DNA of 64,000 bases from Bacillus stratosphericus (GTDB taxonomy: Bacteria; Bacillota; Bacilli; Bacillales; Bacillaceae): NCBI RefSeq assembly GCF_020524495.1, contig NZ_JAIVLB010000014.1, positions 1-64,000 on the forward strand, given 5' to 3'. A model generated the notes under the pieces. It made no database searches. It saw nothing but the letters and a program-made list of their open reading frames with translations, and was not told the origin of the DNA. This document shows, piece after piece, positions 1 through 12,518 of the stretch. Within the stretch, counting starts at the first letter, position 1. Every line of letters begins with the position of its first letter. The translations under genes were made by a program, and so were the position numbers.

Positions 1-98
1 GAAGTAAGATCCCTGAAAGATGATCAGGTTGATAGGTCTGAGGTGGAAGCGTGGTGACACGTGGAGCTGACAGATACTAATAGATCGAGGACTTAACC
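1..98 (+). rRNA. 23S ribosomal RNA, 3' end (partial)
   Basis: The window starts inside a 23S rRNA gene. The closing segment, with GATACTAATAGATCGAGG and the final CTTAACC, is the conserved 3' end of Bacillus 23S rRNA, which pairs with the GGTTAAG-type 5' end. The last base is estimated at about 98. The spacer to 5S (99-161) contains the short perfect hairpin GAGAGAA/TTCTCTC at 139-154, probably involved in processing. Confidence 0.95.
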
Positions 99-161
99 TA
101 TATTCTAATGTGAAGCATGGACGTTGTTATCTAGTTTTGAGAGAACATTCTCTCCATCAGG

Positions 162-277
<116 letters not shown>

Positions 278-285
278 TTTATAAG

Positions 286-315
286 GATCAGTTCCAGACG
301 GAACTGGTCTTTTTT
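286..315 (+). terminator. Rho-independent terminator of the rRNA operon
   Basis: GATCAGTTCC (286-295), loop AGAC, GGAACTGGTC (300-309) form a 10-bp stem with one G-U pair, followed directly by six T residues. It ends the rRNA transcript before the ctsR promoters. Confidence 0.93.
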
Positions 316-330
316 ATGTTTTTGGGAGGT

Positions 331-359
331 TTGACACCAGATAAATGTGGAAATAATAT
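331..359 (+). promoter_or_regulatory. Upstream SigA-type promoter of the ctsR operon
   Basis: TTGACA (331-336), 17-bp spacer, TAATAT (354-359): a near-consensus vegetative promoter. It is one of two in tandem ahead of ctsR. Confidence 0.75.
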
Positions 360-378
360 TGTTAGTTGAGCGATTATC

Positions 379-407
379 TTGAAAAATCGATCGAAAAAAT
401 TTATAGT
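379..407 (+). promoter_or_regulatory. Downstream SigA-type promoter of the ctsR operon
   Basis: TTGAAA (379-384), 17-bp spacer, TATAGT (402-407). The expected transcription start near 413-415 falls right against the CtsR box at 416-437, so bound CtsR would block initiation or early elongation. Confidence 0.75.
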
Positions 408-415
408 AAGATTAA

Positions 416-437
416 GGTCAAATATAGTCAAAGTCAA
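416..437 (+). promoter_or_regulatory. CtsR operator (direct heptad repeats)
   Basis: GGTCAAA-TAT-AGTCAAA-GTCAA matches the published CtsR consensus (A/G)GTCAAANAN(A/G)GTCAAA. The site lies between the downstream promoter and the ribosome-binding site of ctsR, which implies autoregulation of the operon under heat or protein stress. Confidence 0.92.
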
Positions 438-453
438 TGGAGGAGGAGGCGGA

Positions 454-918
454 GTGGCACAAAATATTTCTGATATCATCGAGCAGTATTTGAAGGAAGT
501 CTTGGATCAGAATAGTCGAGAAATATTAGAAATTAAACGCAATGAGATTGCAGATAAGTTTCAATGCGTACCTTCACAAATTAACTATGTTATCAATACA
601 CGCTTTACAAGCGAAAGAGGTTATATCGTTGAGAGTAAGCGTGGCGGCGGTGGCTATATCCGCATCATTAAAGTCAAAATGAATGATGAAGTCGATTTAT
701 TGAACAACATTACTTCCCAAATATATCATCGTTTATCACAGTCCTCATCTGATCATATCATCATGCGTCTTGTTGAAAACAACATTTTATCCGAAAGAGA
801 AGCAAAGATGATGATCAGCGTCATGGACCGCTCTGTTTTGCACATTGATTTACCTGAACGAGATGAACTGCGGGCTCGTATGATGATAGCGATGTTAAAT
901 GCTTTGAAATTAAAGTAA
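454..918 (+). CDS. ctsR: CtsR, repressor of class III heat-shock genes
   Basis: CtsR is a winged-helix repressor of clp genes, released when the McsA/McsB system or heat inactivates it. The protein is 154 aa, the usual family length. It shows the signature region with QINYVINTRFTSERGY (DNA-binding half) and the glycine-rich wing SKRGGGGYIRI. The C-terminal half with EREAKMM and LPERDELRARMM is the dimerisation/McsB-interaction part. The frame is open further upstream (from 379), but the GTG at 454 follows a very strong GGAGGAGGAGGCGGA and gives family length, so it is the start. First gene of the ctsR-mcsA-mcsB-clpC operon, with a CtsR box just upstream. Confidence 0.97.
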   Translation: MAQNISDIIEQYLKEVLDQNSREILEIKRNEIADKFQCVPSQINYVINTRFTSERGYIVESKRGGGGYIRIIKVKMNDEVDLLNNITSQIYHRLSQSSSDHIIMRLVENNILSEREAKMMISVMDRSVLHIDLPERDELRARMMIAMLNALKLK

Positions 919-932
919 AGCGGGTGAAAAGA

Positions 933-1490
933 TTGATTTGTCAAGAATGCAATGAGAGACCAGCCACTTTTCACTTTACGAAAGTTATAAATGGAGAAAA
1001 ACAAGAAATGCACATATGTGAACAATGTGCAAAAGAAAACAGTGATTCATATGCTATGAGTGGCAACCAAGGTTTCTCGATACACAACTTGTTATCAGGC
1101 CTATTGAATATTGATCCTAGCTTTCCAACGAGTGCTAACAAAGGATCATCTATTTTTCAAGAAGCGAGAGAAGTGGATCAATGTCCTAAGTGTGGCTTAA
1201 CCTTTCAGCAATTCAGAAAAACAGGCCGTTTTGGCTGTGCAGAATGCTATCGCACATTTGATCAGTATCTAAACCCTTTATTACGGAAAGTCCATAGTGG
1301 AAATACGGTCCATAATGGAAAGGTCCCTAAGCGGATTGCCGGCAGTCTGCATGCCCGCAGGAAGCTTGAGTTAATGCAGCAAGAGCTGAAGCAGCTGATT
1401 AAACAGGAAGAGTTTGAAAAAGCAGCGGAAGTTCGAGATCAAATTCGTGCATTAGAGCATGAACAATCTCAGCAAAGGGAGGGAGATTAA
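933..1490 (+). CDS. mcsA: McsA, zinc-binding activator of arginine kinase McsB
   Basis: McsA activates McsB and helps control CtsR and ClpC. Four CxxC pairs are visible: C3/C6, C29/C32, C84/C87 and C102/C105, which form two zinc-binding modules. A UVR-type coiled helix pair ([20 protein letters not shown]) sits near residues 145-175 and is the ClpC/McsB contact in this family. A GTG at 924 would add three residues. The TTG at 933 is preferred because GGGTGA lies just upstream and it gives exactly 185 aa starting MICQEC, as in B. subtilis. It follows ctsR by 14 nt and precedes mcsB by 4 nt. Confidence 0.94.
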   Translation: MICQECNERPATFHFTKVINGEKQEMHICEQCAKENSDSYAMSGNQGFSIHNLLSGLLNIDPSFPTSANKGSSIFQEAREVDQCPKCGLTFQQFRKTGRFGCAECYRTFDQYLNPLLRKVHSGNTVHNGKVPKRIAGSLHARRKLELMQQELKQLIKQEEFEKAAEVRDQIRALEHEQSQQREGD

Positions 1491-1494
1491 CGAC

Positions 1495-2586
1495 ATGTCG
1501 CTCCAGCATTTTATTCAAGACGCTTTAAGTAAATGGATGAAACAAAAAGGACCAGAAAGTGACATTGTTCTAAGCAGTCGTATTCGGCTAGCACGCAATC
1601 TAGAGCATGTTCGTTTCCCAACTCAGTTTTCTCAGGAGGAGGCTGAAGCTGTTCTCCAACAATTCGAGCAAAAGTTTGCAAGCCAAGAGGTGAAGGACAT
1701 TGGAAACTTTGTTTTGATTCGAATGAATGAAACGCAGCCTTTGGCAAAGAGAGTACTTGTTGAAAAGCATTTGATTAGCCCCAACTTAGCAGAATCAAGA
1801 TTTGGTGGCTGCTTGCTTTCTGAAAATGAAGAAATCAGTGTGATGCTGAATGAAGAAGACCATATTCGTATCCAATGCTTGTTCCCAGGTTTTCAGCTGG
1901 CCAATGCACTAAAAGCGGCTAATCAGGTAGATGATTGGATTGAAGAACAAGTGGATTATGCGTTTTCTGAAAAGCGAGGATACTTAACTAGCTGTCCTAC
2001 CAATGTAGGAACAGGTATTAGGGCTTCGGTCATGATGCATTTACCAGCATTAGCCCTCACAAGACAAATGAATCGTATTATTCCTGCCATTAATCAATTA
2101 GGCCTTGTGGTGAGAGGAATTTATGGTGAGGGTAGCGAAGCAATAGGAAACATCTTTCAAATTTCAAATCAAATGACACTGGGTCAATCTGAAGAGAATA
2201 TTGTAGATGACTTGAATAGTGTGACGGCTCAGCTCATTGAACAAGAGCGATCTGCACGAAAAGCATTATATCAAACATCTAAAATTGAACTTGAGGACAG
2301 AGTGTACCGTTCTCTAGGGATTTTGGCCAATTGTCGTATGATTGAATCAAAGGAGACGGCAAAATGTTTGTCAGATGTGCGGCTTGGAATTGATTTAGGT
2401 ATCATTAAGGAGCTATCAAGTAATATACTGAATGAACTCATGATTTTGACTCAGCCTGGCTTCCTTCAGCAATATTCAGGAGGAGCCTTGGAGCCAAATG
2501 AAAGAGATATAAAACGAGCAGCAATTATTAGAGAAAGGCTGCGCTTAGAAATGCATTGGAATGGACAGGAGGATGAAACGATATGA
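1495..2586 (+). CDS. mcsB: McsB, protein arginine kinase
   Basis: McsB phosphorylates arginine residues of CtsR and of misfolded proteins, marking the latter for ClpC-ClpP. At 363 aa it has the phosphagen-kinase fold motifs: SSRIRLARN near residue 25, NEEDHIRIQ in the middle, and SCPTNVGTG with the conserved catalytic-loop cysteine at residue 167. The C-terminal part contains the phosphoarginine-receptor region. The start is the ATG at 1495 after AGGGAGGGAG; an upstream in-frame ATG (1459) lies inside mcsA and gives an N-terminus foreign to the family. Its stop overlaps the clpC start, indicating translational coupling. Confidence 0.97.
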   Translation: MSLQHFIQDALSKWMKQKGPESDIVLSSRIRLARNLEHVRFPTQFSQEEAEAVLQQFEQKFASQEVKDIGNFVLIRMNETQPLAKRVLVEKHLISPNLAESRFGGCLLSENEEISVMLNEEDHIRIQCLFPGFQLANALKAANQVDDWIEEQVDYAFSEKRGYLTSCPTNVGTGIRASVMMHLPALALTRQMNRIIPAINQLGLVVRGIYGEGSEAIGNIFQISNQMTLGQSEENIVDDLNSVTAQLIEQERSARKALYQTSKIELEDRVYRSLGILANCRMIESKETAKCLSDVRLGIDLGIIKELSSNILNELMILTQPGFLQQYSGGALEPNERDIKRAAIIRERLRLEMHWNGQEDETI

Positions 2587-5018
2587 TGTTTGGAAGATTT
2601 ACTGAAAGAGCTCAAAAGGTATTAGCACTTGCACAAGAAGAAGCCATTCGCCTAGGCCATAAAAATATTGGAACAGAGCACATTTTACTTGGTCTTGTTC
2701 GTGAAGGTGAGGGCATAGCTGCAAAAGCGTTAGAAGCACTGGGCCTTGTTTCAGATAAAATCCAAAAAGAAGTCGAAAGCTTGATTGGAAGAGGGCAAGA
2801 GGTGTCCCAAGCTATTCCTCATTACACGCCTAGAGCGAAGAAGGTCACGGAGCTCTCAATGGATGAAGCGAGAAAGCTAGGTCATTCCTATGTAGGGACT
2901 GAACATATTCTTTTAGGTCTTATTCGAGAGGGAGAGGGCGTTGCTGCCCGTGTCTTAAATAACCTGGGAGTGAGCTTAAATAAAGCACGCCAGCAAGTAC
3001 TACAGCTGCTTGGCAGCAATGAAACTGGTGCATCTGCGGCAGGATCTAATAGCAATGCAAATACACCAACATTAGATAGCTTGGCGAGAGACTTAACAGC
3101 TATTGCGAAAGAGGACAGTTTGGACCCTGTCATTGGTCGAAGCAAAGAAATTCAACGTGTCATTGAAGTACTAAGCAGAAGAACAAAGAATAACCCTGTG
3201 CTGATTGGTGAGCCTGGTGTTGGTAAAACAGCGATTGCAGAAGGTCTTGCACAACAAATTATTCACAACGAAGTGCCTGAAATCCTGAAAGATAAACGAG
3301 TGATGACACTTGATATGGGAACCGTTGTAGCGGGCACGAAATATCGCGGTGAATTCGAGGATCGTTTGAAAAAGGTCATGGACGAAATTCGTCAGGCGGG
3401 AAATATCATTCTCTTCATTGATGAGCTTCATACACTGATCGGTGCAGGTGGAGCAGAGGGTGCGATTGATGCGTCTAATATTCTGAAACCATCCTTAGCA
3501 CGTGGTGAGCTTCAATGTATCGGAGCAACAACGTTAGATGAGTACCGTAAATATATCGAGAAGGATGCTGCGCTTGAACGTCGTTTCCAACCAATTCAAG
3601 TTGATCAGCCGTCCGTTGATGAAAGTATTCAAATCTTAAGAGGACTTAGAGATCGTTATGAAGCGCATCACCGTGTGTCCATTACGGATGAAGCCATTGA
3701 GGCGGCGGTAAAACTGTCAGACCGCTATATCTCTGATCGTTTCCTTCCAGATAAAGCGATCGATTTAATTGATGAGGCAGGTTCGAAGGTACGCTTACGT
3801 TCATTCACTACACCGCCTAACCTAAAGGAATTAGAACAAAAATTGGATGAAGTGCGCAAGGAAAAGGATGCGGCTGTTCAAAGTCAAGAATTTGAAAAAG
3901 CAGCTTCCCTTCGTGATACAGAGCAGCGTCTGCGTGAAAAAGTAGAAGTGACAAAGAAATCGTGGAAAGAAAAGCAGGGACAAGAGAATTCAGAGGTATC
4001 TGTAGATGATATTGCGATGGTTGTCTCTAGCTGGACCGGAGTGCCTGTTTCAAAAATTGCTCAAACCGAAACAGATAAGCTTCTGAATATGGAACAATTG
4101 CTCCACTCTCGCGTCATTGGACAGGATGAAGCGGTTGTCGCTGTAGCGAAAGCAGTGAGACGTGCTCGTGCTGGCCTAAAAGATCCGAAACGTCCGATTG
4201 GTTCCTTTATCTTCTTAGGTCCAACAGGAGTTGGTAAGACTGAGCTTGCAAGAGCACTGGCCGAGTCTATTTTCGGTGATGAAGAAGCGATGATCCGTAT
4301 TGATATGTCTGAATACATGGAAAAACATTCTACTTCAAGACTTGTTGGATCACCTCCAGGTTATGTTGGCTATGATGAAGGTGGTCAGTTGACTGAAAAA
4401 GTGAGAAGAAAACCGTATTCTGTCGTGCTTTTAGATGAGATTGAAAAGGCGCATCCTGATGTGTTTAATATCTTACTGCAAGTGTTAGAAGATGGTCGTC
4501 TCACTGATTCTAAAGGGCGTACAGTGGACTTTAGAAATACCATTTTGATTATGACTTCTAACGTTGGAGCTAGCGAACTGAAGAGAAATAAATATGTCGG
4601 ATTTAACGTGCAAGATGAAAGTCAAAATTATAAAGATATGAAAGGCAAAGTCATGGGCGAGTTGAAACGTGCGTTTAGACCGGAATTCATCAACCGTATT
4701 GATGAAATCATTGTCTTCCACTCGCTTGAGAAGAATCATCTAAAAGAGATCGTGTCTCTCATGTCTAATCAATTGACAAAACGATTAAAAGAGCAAGATC
4801 TTTCCATAGAATTGACGGAAGCAGCAAAAGCGAAGATTGCCGACGAAGGTGTAGACCTTGAGTATGGCGCTCGTCCGTTAAGAAGAGCGATTCAAAAGCA
4901 CGTTGAGGATCGTCTTTCTGAGGAATTGCTAAAGGGCAATATTGAAAAGGGTCAACAAATCATATTAGATGTTGAAGATGGAGAAATTGTCGTAAAAGCA
5001 ACGGCAGCCACGAACTAA
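2583..5018 (+). CDS. clpC: ClpC, AAA+ unfoldase of the ClpCP protease
   Basis: Hsp100 unfoldase that recognises phosphoarginine-tagged or adaptor-delivered substrates and threads them into ClpP in the cytosol. The 811 residues contain a double Clp-N repeat (1-150), AAA-1 with Walker A GEPGVGKT at 209-216 and FIDELH, a UVR/middle coiled domain (about 415-475), and AAA-2 with Walker A GPTGVGKT at 546-553. The C-terminal D2 small domain includes [10 protein letters not shown]. Two ATGs (2583, 2586) are possible; the first overlaps the mcsB stop. Last gene of the CtsR-controlled group before a hairpin. Confidence 0.98.
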   Translation: MMFGRFTERAQKVLALAQEEAIRLGHKNIGTEHILLGLVREGEGIAAKALEALGLVSDKIQKEVESLIGRGQEVSQAIPHYTPRAKKVTELSMDEARKLGHSYVGTEHILLGLIREGEGVAARVLNNLGVSLNKARQQVLQLLGSNETGASAAGSNSNANTPTLDSLARDLTAIAKEDSLDPVIGRSKEIQRVIEVLSRRTKNNPVLIGEPGVGKTAIAEGLAQQIIHNEVPEILKDKRVMTLDMGTVVAGTKYRGEFEDRLKKVMDEIRQAGNIILFIDELHTLIGAGGAEGAIDASNILKPSLARGELQCIGATTLDEYRKYIEKDAALERRFQPIQVDQPSVDESIQILRGLRDRYEAHHRVSITDEAIEAAVKLSDRYISDRFLPDKAIDLIDEAGSKVRLRSFTTPPNLKELEQKLDEVRKEKDAAVQSQEFEKAASLRDTEQRLREKVEVTKKSWKEKQGQENSEVSVDDIAMVVSSWTGVPVSKIAQTETDKLLNMEQLLHSRVIGQDEAVVAVAKAVRRARAGLKDPKRPIGSFIFLGPTGVGKTELARALAESIFGDEEAMIRIDMSEYMEKHSTSRLVGSPPGYVGYDEGGQLTEKVRRKPYSVVLLDEIEKAHPDVFNILLQVLEDGRLTDSKGRTVDFRNTILIMTSNVGASELKRNKYVGFNVQDESQNYKDMKGKVMGELKRAFRPEFINRIDEIIVFHSLEKNHLKEIVSLMSNQLTKRLKEQDLSIELTEAAKAKIADEGVDLEYGARPLRRAIQKHVEDRLSEELLKGNIEKGQQIILDVEDGEIVVKATAATN

Positions 5019-5037
5019 TATAGTAAGAAAAAGGTGT

Positions 5038-5079
5038 GAGGCATACCAGTGAGTTGTATGCCTCCCTTTACTTATTTTC
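5038..5079 (+). terminator. Weak intrinsic terminator/attenuator after clpC
   Basis: GAGGCATAC (5038-5046), 9-nt loop, GTATGCCTC (5056-5064) is a perfect 9-bp stem followed by CCTTTACTTATTTT. The T tract is interrupted, so it probably allows partial read-through into radA, lowering radA-disA relative to clpC. Confidence 0.6.
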
Positions 5080-5111
5080 TGACCAGTATAAGGAGTTGTA
5101 TTCTTCAATCT

Positions 5112-6491
5112 ATGGCAAAGACAAAATCAAAATATATATGCCAATCGTGCGGTTATGAGTCAGCAAAATGGATGGGGAAATGCCCCGGATGCGGCACATG
5201 GAACAGTATGACAGAAGAAGTCGTCCGTAAAGACCCGCCAAATCGTCGAAGTGCTTTTAACCATTCTGTTCAAACTATTCAAAAACCTTCACCTATATCT
5301 ACAATTGAAACATCAGAAGAACCCCGAATTAAAACGAATTTAGAAGAATTTAACCGAGTATTAGGAAGTGGAATTGTCAGAGGTTCTCTGGTGCTAATTG
5401 GCGGAGACCCTGGAATTGGGAAGTCCACACTATTGCTACAAGTATCAGCGCAACTCTCAGACCAAAATCAGAATGTGTTATACATATCTGGTGAGGAGTC
5501 CATTAAACAAACGAAGCTAAGAGCAGACCGCCTTGGTATTGAAAGTGCCTCTTTACATGTTTTGGCTGAAACCGATATGGAGTATATCACGTCTGCTATA
5601 CAAGAGATGAAACCCGCTTTTGTTGTGGTGGATTCGATTCAAACTGTTTATCAAAGCGATATTACGTCAGCTCCTGGATCTGTTTCTCAGGTGAGGGAAT
5701 GTACAGCGCAGCTGATGAAGATTGCTAAGACAAATGGTATCCCCATTTTTATCGTTGGTCACGTGACCAAAGAAGGCTCAATCGCAGGGCCACGACTTTT
5801 AGAGCATATGGTCGACACGGTTCTTTATTTTGAAGGGGAGCGGCATCATACGTTTCGCATCTTACGAGCAGTGAAAAACCGATTTGGTTCAACGAATGAA
5901 TTAGGGATCTTTGAAATGAGAGAGGAAGGGCTCTCGGAAGTATTAAACCCATCTGAAATCTTCTTAGAAGAGCGATCAGCGGGTGTATCTGGTTCTTGTG
6001 TTGTTGCTTCAATGGAAGGAACAAGACCCGTTCTTGTGGAGATACAAGCATTAATTTCGCCAACCAGTTTTGGGAATCCACGGAGAATGGCCACAGGCCT
6101 TGATCATAATCGTGTGTCATTGCTAATGGCAGTTTTAGAAAAACGTGTAGGGCTGCTGCTGCAAAACCAAGATGCGTATTTAAAGGTCGCAGGCGGTGTA
6201 AAGCTAGATGAACCAGCGATTGACTTGGCCATTGCCGTCAGTATTGCATCAAGCTTTAAAGACGCAGCGCCGCATCAAGCGGATTGCTTTATTGGAGAAG
6301 TCGGTCTGACGGGAGAAATCAGAAGAGTATCCAGAATTGAACAGCGTGTGCAGGAAGCTACTAAACTAGGATTTAAGCGAATGTTTATCCCTCAGGCGAA
6401 TATAGATGGATGGAAAAAGCCGGGAGGGATTGAGTTAGTCGGCGTAGAAAATGTAGCGGAGGCACTTCGTATTTCATTAGGGGGATCATAG
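5112..6491 (+). CDS. radA: RadA (Sms), DNA-repair branch-migration ATPase
   Basis: RadA helps process recombination intermediates with RecA and, in Bacillus, natural transformation. Seen here: an N-terminal C4 zinc finger (C10, C13, C24, C27), a RecA-like core with Walker [11 protein letters not shown] and the RadA-specific KNRFG loop, and a C-terminal Lon-protease-like domain. The open frame begins at 5049, but those 21 extra residues cover the hairpin after clpC. ATG 5112 gives 459 aa beginning [11 protein letters not shown], as in the family. The AAGGAG (5090-5095) is unusually far from it (16 nt), so initiation may be weak. disA follows after two bases. Confidence 0.95.
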   Translation: MAKTKSKYICQSCGYESAKWMGKCPGCGTWNSMTEEVVRKDPPNRRSAFNHSVQTIQKPSPISTIETSEEPRIKTNLEEFNRVLGSGIVRGSLVLIGGDPGIGKSTLLLQVSAQLSDQNQNVLYISGEESIKQTKLRADRLGIESASLHVLAETDMEYITSAIQEMKPAFVVVDSIQTVYQSDITSAPGSVSQVRECTAQLMKIAKTNGIPIFIVGHVTKEGSIAGPRLLEHMVDTVLYFEGERHHTFRILRAVKNRFGSTNELGIFEMREEGLSEVLNPSEIFLEERSAGVSGSCVVASMEGTRPVLVEIQALISPTSFGNPRRMATGLDHNRVSLLMAVLEKRVGLLLQNQDAYLKVAGGVKLDEPAIDLAIAVSIASSFKDAAPHQADCFIGEVGLTGEIRRVSRIEQRVQEATKLGFKRMFIPQANIDGWKKPGGIELVGVENVAEALRISLGGS

Positions 6492-6493
6492 AA

Positions 6494-7573
6494 ATGGAAA
6501 AAGAGAAAAAAGGAGCGAGAGAAGTCGATCTCTTAGATATCGTACAGTTTGTGGCACCAGGGACACCTCTGCGGGCAGGGATTGAAAACGTCCTGAGAGC
6601 TAATACGGGCGGGCTCATTGTTGTTGGTTATAACGACAAAGTCAAAAGTGTGGTAGATGGAGGATTTCACATTAACTCTGCCTTCTCCCCAGCACATTTA
6701 TATGAATTGGCCAAGATGGATGGGGCCATTATTTTAAGCGATTCTGGTCAAAAAATTTTGTATGCTAATACACAGCTGATGCCAGATGCCACCATTCATT
6801 CATCAGAAACAGGCATGAGACACCGAACGGCTGAACGTGTAGCCAAGCAGACAGGCTGCTTAATCATTGCCATTTCTGAACGGAGAAACGTCATTACCTT
6901 ATACCAAGGGAATCGTCGTTATACGTTGAAAGATATCGGTTTTATTTTAACGAAGGCCAATCAAGCAATACAAACACTTGAGAAATATAAAACCATTTTA
7001 GATCATGCCATTTCTGCGTTAAGCGCCCTAGAATTTGAAGAGCTTGTCACCTTTGGTGATGTACTATCCGTGCTGCATCGCTATGAAATGGTGCTCAGAA
7101 TCAAAAATGAAATCAATATGTATATCAAAGAGCTTGGAACAGAAGGACACTTGATTCGTCTTCAAGTCAATGAGCTGATTACAGATATGGAGCAGGAAGC
7201 GGCTTTATTTATTAAAGATTACGTGAAAGAAAAGATCAAAGATCCATATGTTTTGCTTAAACAGCTCCAAGATATGTCTAGCTTTGAACTTTTAGATGAT
7301 TCCATTTTGTACAAGTTACTTGGATATCCAGTTTCTACAAATATTGACGATTATGTTTACACAAGAGGGTACAGATTACTTCACAAAATCCCTAGACTGC
7401 CTATGCCAATTGTCGAAAATGTGGTCGAAGCGTTTGGTGTGTTAGATCAAATTCTGGAAGCGGATGTACAACAATTGGATGAAGTAGAAGGAATTGGGGA
7501 AGTAAGAGCGAAAAAGATAAAAAAAGGATTAAAAAGGTTGCAAGAAAAACATTATATCGACCGTCAGCTATAA
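6494..7573 (+). CDS. disA: DisA, DNA-scanning diadenylate cyclase
   Basis: DisA makes c-di-AMP from two ATP and pauses at branched DNA, reporting chromosome damage before sporulation. At 359 aa it has the N-terminal DAC domain with the catalytic DGA (residues 76-78) and the RHR of GMRHRTAER, a helical linker, and a C-terminal helix-hairpin-helix DNA-binding domain ([16 protein letters not shown]). The start ATG lies two bases after the radA stop, with GGGGGATC upstream. The tight coupling with radA fits their joint role in recombination intermediates. A GAGAAAATTTTCTC palindrome follows the stop, but no clear terminator. Confidence 0.98.
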   Translation: MEKEKKGAREVDLLDIVQFVAPGTPLRAGIENVLRANTGGLIVVGYNDKVKSVVDGGFHINSAFSPAHLYELAKMDGAIILSDSGQKILYANTQLMPDATIHSSETGMRHRTAERVAKQTGCLIIAISERRNVITLYQGNRRYTLKDIGFILTKANQAIQTLEKYKTILDHAISALSALEFEELVTFGDVLSVLHRYEMVLRIKNEINMYIKELGTEGHLIRLQVNELITDMEQEAALFIKDYVKEKIKDPYVLLKQLQDMSSFELLDDSILYKLLGYPVSTNIDDYVYTRGYRLLHKIPRLPMPIVENVVEAFGVLDQILEADVQQLDEVEGIGEVRAKKIKKGLKRLQEKHYIDRQL

Positions 7574-7721
7574 AAAGAGAAAATTTTCTCAATTCACGGT
7601 TAAAAATGGATGAATATGGGTATATTAATGATGCTTTTTGTTTTCTGTAATAGGAAACTTAAACATATATCAATGTCAGGTGAAGGTGGATTGACACATG
7701 AAAAATAAAGGAGGTGAAGGT

Positions 7722-9525
<1,804 letters not shown>

Positions 9526-9528
9526 ATC

Positions 9529-10005
9529 ATGTTTAGAATAGGACAAGGCTTTGATGTACATCAATTAACAGAGGGAAGGCCTCTTATTATCGGTGGGGTG
9601 ACCATTCCCTATGAAAAAGGACTGCTTGGGCATTCAGACGCTGACGTACTGCTTCACACAGTGGCGGATGCCTGTTTAGGTGCGATTGGTGAAGGGGATA
9701 TCGGCAGACATTTCCCAGACACTGATCCCGAGTTTAAGGATGCAGATTCTTTTAAATTACTTCAGCATGTATGGGCTCTTGTGAAAGACAAAGGCTATAC
9801 ACTTGTGAATATCGATTGCACCATCATGGCGCAAAAGCCAAAGATGGCACCATACATTCAACCAATGTGTGAGAAAATCGCAGAAGCACTTGAGACAGAT
9901 GTCACACAGGTGAATGTCAAAGCAACAACGACAGAGAAACTCGGATTTACAGGCAGAGGCGAAGGAATTGCTTCTCAGGCAACAGTACTTCTTCAGAAAA
10001 AGTAA
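9529..10005 (+). CDS. ispF: IspF, 2-C-methyl-D-erythritol 2,4-cyclodiphosphate synthase
   Basis: IspF cyclises CDP-ME-2-phosphate to MEcPP in the MEP pathway. The protein is 158 aa, the standard length. Metal ligands are visible in GFDVHQL (D9, H11) and in [12 protein letters not shown]. The C-terminal [16 protein letters not shown] is the conserved nucleotide/trimer signature. Three bases separate it from ispD. Confidence 0.98.
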   Translation: MFRIGQGFDVHQLTEGRPLIIGGVTIPYEKGLLGHSDADVLLHTVADACLGAIGEGDIGRHFPDTDPEFKDADSFKLLQHVWALVKDKGYTLVNIDCTIMAQKPKMAPYIQPMCEKIAEALETDVTQVNVKATTTEKLGFTGRGEGIASQATVLLQKK

Positions 10006-10013
10006 AATCCATT

Positions 10014-10042
10014 TTGATGAGAATGGTATTTGATGATAAAAT
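10014..10042 (+). promoter_or_regulatory. Probable SigA promoter of gltX
   Basis: TTGATG (10014-10019), 17-bp spacer, TAAAAT (10037-10042). A small hairpin ATGTTG/CAACAT (10057-10073) lies in the leader before the ribosome-binding site. Confidence 0.6.
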
Positions 10043-10099
10043 ACGTTTATAAAAGAATGTTGTCAGGCAACATGATGCAGATGAAAGGAAGTTAAACTC

Positions 10100-11551
10100 A
10101 TGGGAAATGAAGTGCGTGTTCGTTATGCACCGAGTCCAACTGGTCATTTACATATTGGTAATGCTAGAACGGCTCTTTTCAACTATTTGTTCGCACGCAG
10201 CCAAGGCGGCAAATTTATTATTCGAATCGAAGATACGGATCAAAAGCGTAATGTAGAAGGCGGAGAAGAAAGCCAGCTTCGTCATTTGCAGTGGCTCGGT
10301 ATTGATTGGGATGAAAGCATTGATAAAGATGGCGGCTATGGTCCTTACAGACAATCAGAGCGTAATGATATTTACAAAAAATATTATGATGAGCTGATAG
10401 AGAAGGAGATGGCGTATAAGTGCTATTGTACGGCTGAAGAACTAGAAGAAGAGCGTGAAGCGCAAATTGCCCGCAGTGAAATGCCTCGATATTCTGGTAA
10501 ATGCAGTCATTTATCAAAAGAAGAAGAGGACAAGCTCATTGGTGAAGGAAGAGAGCCAAGCATTCGCTTCCGTGTTCCAAAAGGAGAACTCATCAAATTT
10601 GATGACATGGTCAAAGGTGATATTTCGTTTGAAACAGACGGAATTGGTGACTTTGTCATTGTGAAGAAAGATGGCACGCCAACTTATAATTTCGCTGTAG
10701 CAGTGGATGATCATTTGATGAAAATGACTCACATTCTTCGCGGAGAGGATCACATTTCGAATACACCTAAACAAATCATGGTCTTCAATGCATTTGGCTG
10801 GGATGTGCCGCTGTTCGGACATATGACGTTGATTGTAAACGAGAACCGCAAGAAATTAAGTAAGCGTGATGAATCGATTATTCAATTCATCGAGCAGTAT
10901 AAAAACTTGGGCTATTTACCAGAAGCTTTGTTTAACTTCATTGCACTACTTGGATGGTCTCCAGTTGGCGAAGAGGAACTATTTACAAAAGAGCAATTCA
11001 TTGATATTTTCGATGTCAACCGACTTTCTAAGTCACCAGCTCTATTCGATATGCATAAACTAAAATGGGTGAATAACCAATACGTGAAAGCACTTGATCT
11101 TGATCAGGTCGTTGCCTTAACACTTCCACATCTTCAAAAGGCAGGCAAGGTAACCGAGCAGCTGACAGAAGAAGAAAACACGTGGGTACGCAAACTCATT
11201 TCTCTATATCACGAACAATTGAACTTCGGAGCAGAAATTGTTGAGTTAACAGAGTTGTTCTTTAAGGAGCAAATTGAGTATAATCAAAAGGCAAGGGAAG
11301 TTCTAGCAGAAGAGCAAGTACCAGAAGTCATGGCCTCTTTTGCGGGACAGCTTGAACGTCTTGAATCTTTCACACCTGATGAAATCAAGGCTGCCATTAA
11401 AGCGGTACAAAAAGAAACAGGGCATAAAGGCAAGAAACTATTCATGCCAATTCGTGTGGCTGTTACAGGACAAATGCATGGCCCAGAACTTCCGCAAAGC
11501 ATTGAACTACTAGGTAAAGAAACGGTATTAAACCGTATTAAACAAATATAA
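10100..11551 (+). CDS. gltX: Glutamyl-tRNA synthetase
   Basis: Class I aminoacyl-tRNA synthetase charging tRNA-Glu. In Bacillus the enzyme is non-discriminating and also misacylates tRNA-Gln for later GatCAB amidation. The 483 aa match the B. subtilis length. Signatures: HIGH-type motif [13 protein letters not shown] near residue 15 and the KMSKS equivalent KKLSKRDE. The C-terminal half is the helical anticodon-binding domain. It has its own promoter. The downstream T-box separates it from cysE, so gltX read-through into cysES is tRNA-gated. Confidence 0.98.
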   Translation: MGNEVRVRYAPSPTGHLHIGNARTALFNYLFARSQGGKFIIRIEDTDQKRNVEGGEESQLRHLQWLGIDWDESIDKDGGYGPYRQSERNDIYKKYYDELIEKEMAYKCYCTAEELEEEREAQIARSEMPRYSGKCSHLSKEEEDKLIGEGREPSIRFRVPKGELIKFDDMVKGDISFETDGIGDFVIVKKDGTPTYNFAVAVDDHLMKMTHILRGEDHISNTPKQIMVFNAFGWDVPLFGHMTLIVNENRKKLSKRDESIIQFIEQYKNLGYLPEALFNFIALLGWSPVGEEELFTKEQFIDIFDVNRLSKSPALFDMHKLKWVNNQYVKALDLDQVVALTLPHLQKAGKVTEQLTEEENTWVRKLISLYHEQLNFGAEIVELTELFFKEQIEYNQKAREVLAEEQVPEVMASFAGQLERLESFTPDEIKAAIKAVQKETGHKGKKLFMPIRVAVTGQMHGPELPQSIELLGKETVLNRIKQI

Positions 11552-11559
11552 GGAAAATC

Positions 11560-11803
11560 GTTGCGAGGGAGAAGTACAATGTTTTCGTCCATCACAGAAA
11601 GAGTCTTCACCGGCTGAAAGAGACTTATGGGCAGACGTTGGAAATGCACCCTCAAGACCCTTGAGGAACACGTACGTTAGTATGCAAGGGCGGTACCCTC
11701 CGTTATGGGATGAAGTTGAGAAAGCTTGCAAGATCAGGGGCTTTCTAAACAGAGTGGAACCGCGTTTTCAAAACGTCTCTGTCTTATGGCAGAGGCGTTT
11801 TTT
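11560..11803 (+). promoter_or_regulatory. T-box riboswitch controlling cysE-cysS
   Basis: Leader between gltX and cysE with T-box hallmarks. These are an AGTA (11574-11577) facing GAAATGCACC (11641-11650), the T-box sequence AGAGTGGAACCGCG (11751-11764), and a terminator AACGTCTCTG/CAGAGGCGTT (11772-11799) with a T run to 11803. The TGC at 11645-11647 in the specifier position reads as cysteine, fitting control of serine acetyltransferase and cysteinyl-tRNA synthetase by uncharged tRNA-Cys. The start of stem I is approximate. No promoter was confidently assigned, so read-through from gltX is likely. Confidence 0.9.
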
Positions 11804-11864
11804 ATTTGTCCAAAAAAGAGAGCAAGTCATAAGAGAGATTGATGGGGGAGAACGGGGGGAGTAT

Positions 11865-12518
11865 GTGTTTTTCAAAATGCTGAAAGAAGATATTGATACT
11901 GTGTTTGATCAAGATCCTGCTGCTAGAAGCTATATTGAAGTAGTGCTAACCTATTCAGGGCTTCATGCAATTTGGGCTCATCGTATCGCGCATGCATTCT
12001 ATAAGCGTAAGTTATATTTTCTTGCACGGATTACTTCTCAGGTCAGCCGGTTTTTCACAGGGGTTGAAATTCACCCAGCGGCAACCATTGGCAGACGATT
12101 CTTCATTGATCACGGCATGGGCGTTGTGATTGGGGAAACATGTGAAATTGGAGACAACGTGACCGTTTTCCAAGGCGTGACATTAGGGGGAACAGGGAAA
12201 GAAAAGGGAAAGCGGCATCCGACCATTTTAGACGATGCCCTCATTGCGACTGGTGCTAAGGTGCTCGGTTCCATTACAGTTGGAAAAGGGTCCAAGATTG
12301 GTGCAGGCTCTGTTGTGTTAAAAGATGTACCAGACCATTCCACCGTTGTAGGTATACCTGGGCGAGTCGTCGTTCAAAATGGAAAGAAAATCAATCGTGA
12401 TCTCAATCATCAAGATTTGCCAGATCCAGTTTCCGATCGTTTTAAAGAATTGGAACGAGAAATGGAAAAGCTAAAACGTGAGCTGGCTTCATTGAGCAGA
12501 AAGGAAGAACAATCATGA
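11865..12518 (+). CDS. cysE: Serine O-acetyltransferase
   Basis: First committed step of cysteine synthesis: serine plus acetyl-CoA gives O-acetylserine. The left-handed beta-helix hexapeptide repeats are clear ([45 protein letters not shown]). The open frame runs back to 11661, but that part is the T-box leader. The GTG at 11865 follows GGGGGGA, gives [11 protein letters not shown] as in the family and 217 aa, so it is chosen. Its stop overlaps cysS (ATGA). Regulation is by the upstream T-box. Confidence 0.95.
   Translation: MFFKMLKEDIDTVFDQDPAARSYIEVVLTYSGLHAIWAHRIAHAFYKRKLYFLARITSQVSRFFTGVEIHPAATIGRRFFIDHGMGVVIGETCEIGDNVTVFQGVTLGGTGKEKGKRHPTILDDALIATGAKVLGSITVGKGSKIGAGSVVLKDVPDHSTVVGIPGRVVVQNGKKINRDLNHQDLPDPVSDRFKELEREMEKLKRELASLSRKEEQS

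Noticed and set aside
5749-6120. Minus-strand open frame of 123 codons opposite radA
   Set aside because: No SD, no family features, and it lies entirely within a well-supported gene on the other strand; a shadow frame.
11661-11864. N-terminal extension of CysE (68 residues)
   Set aside because: This stretch is the T-box leader with specifier, T-box sequence and terminator; the family N-terminus begins at the GTG at 11865.
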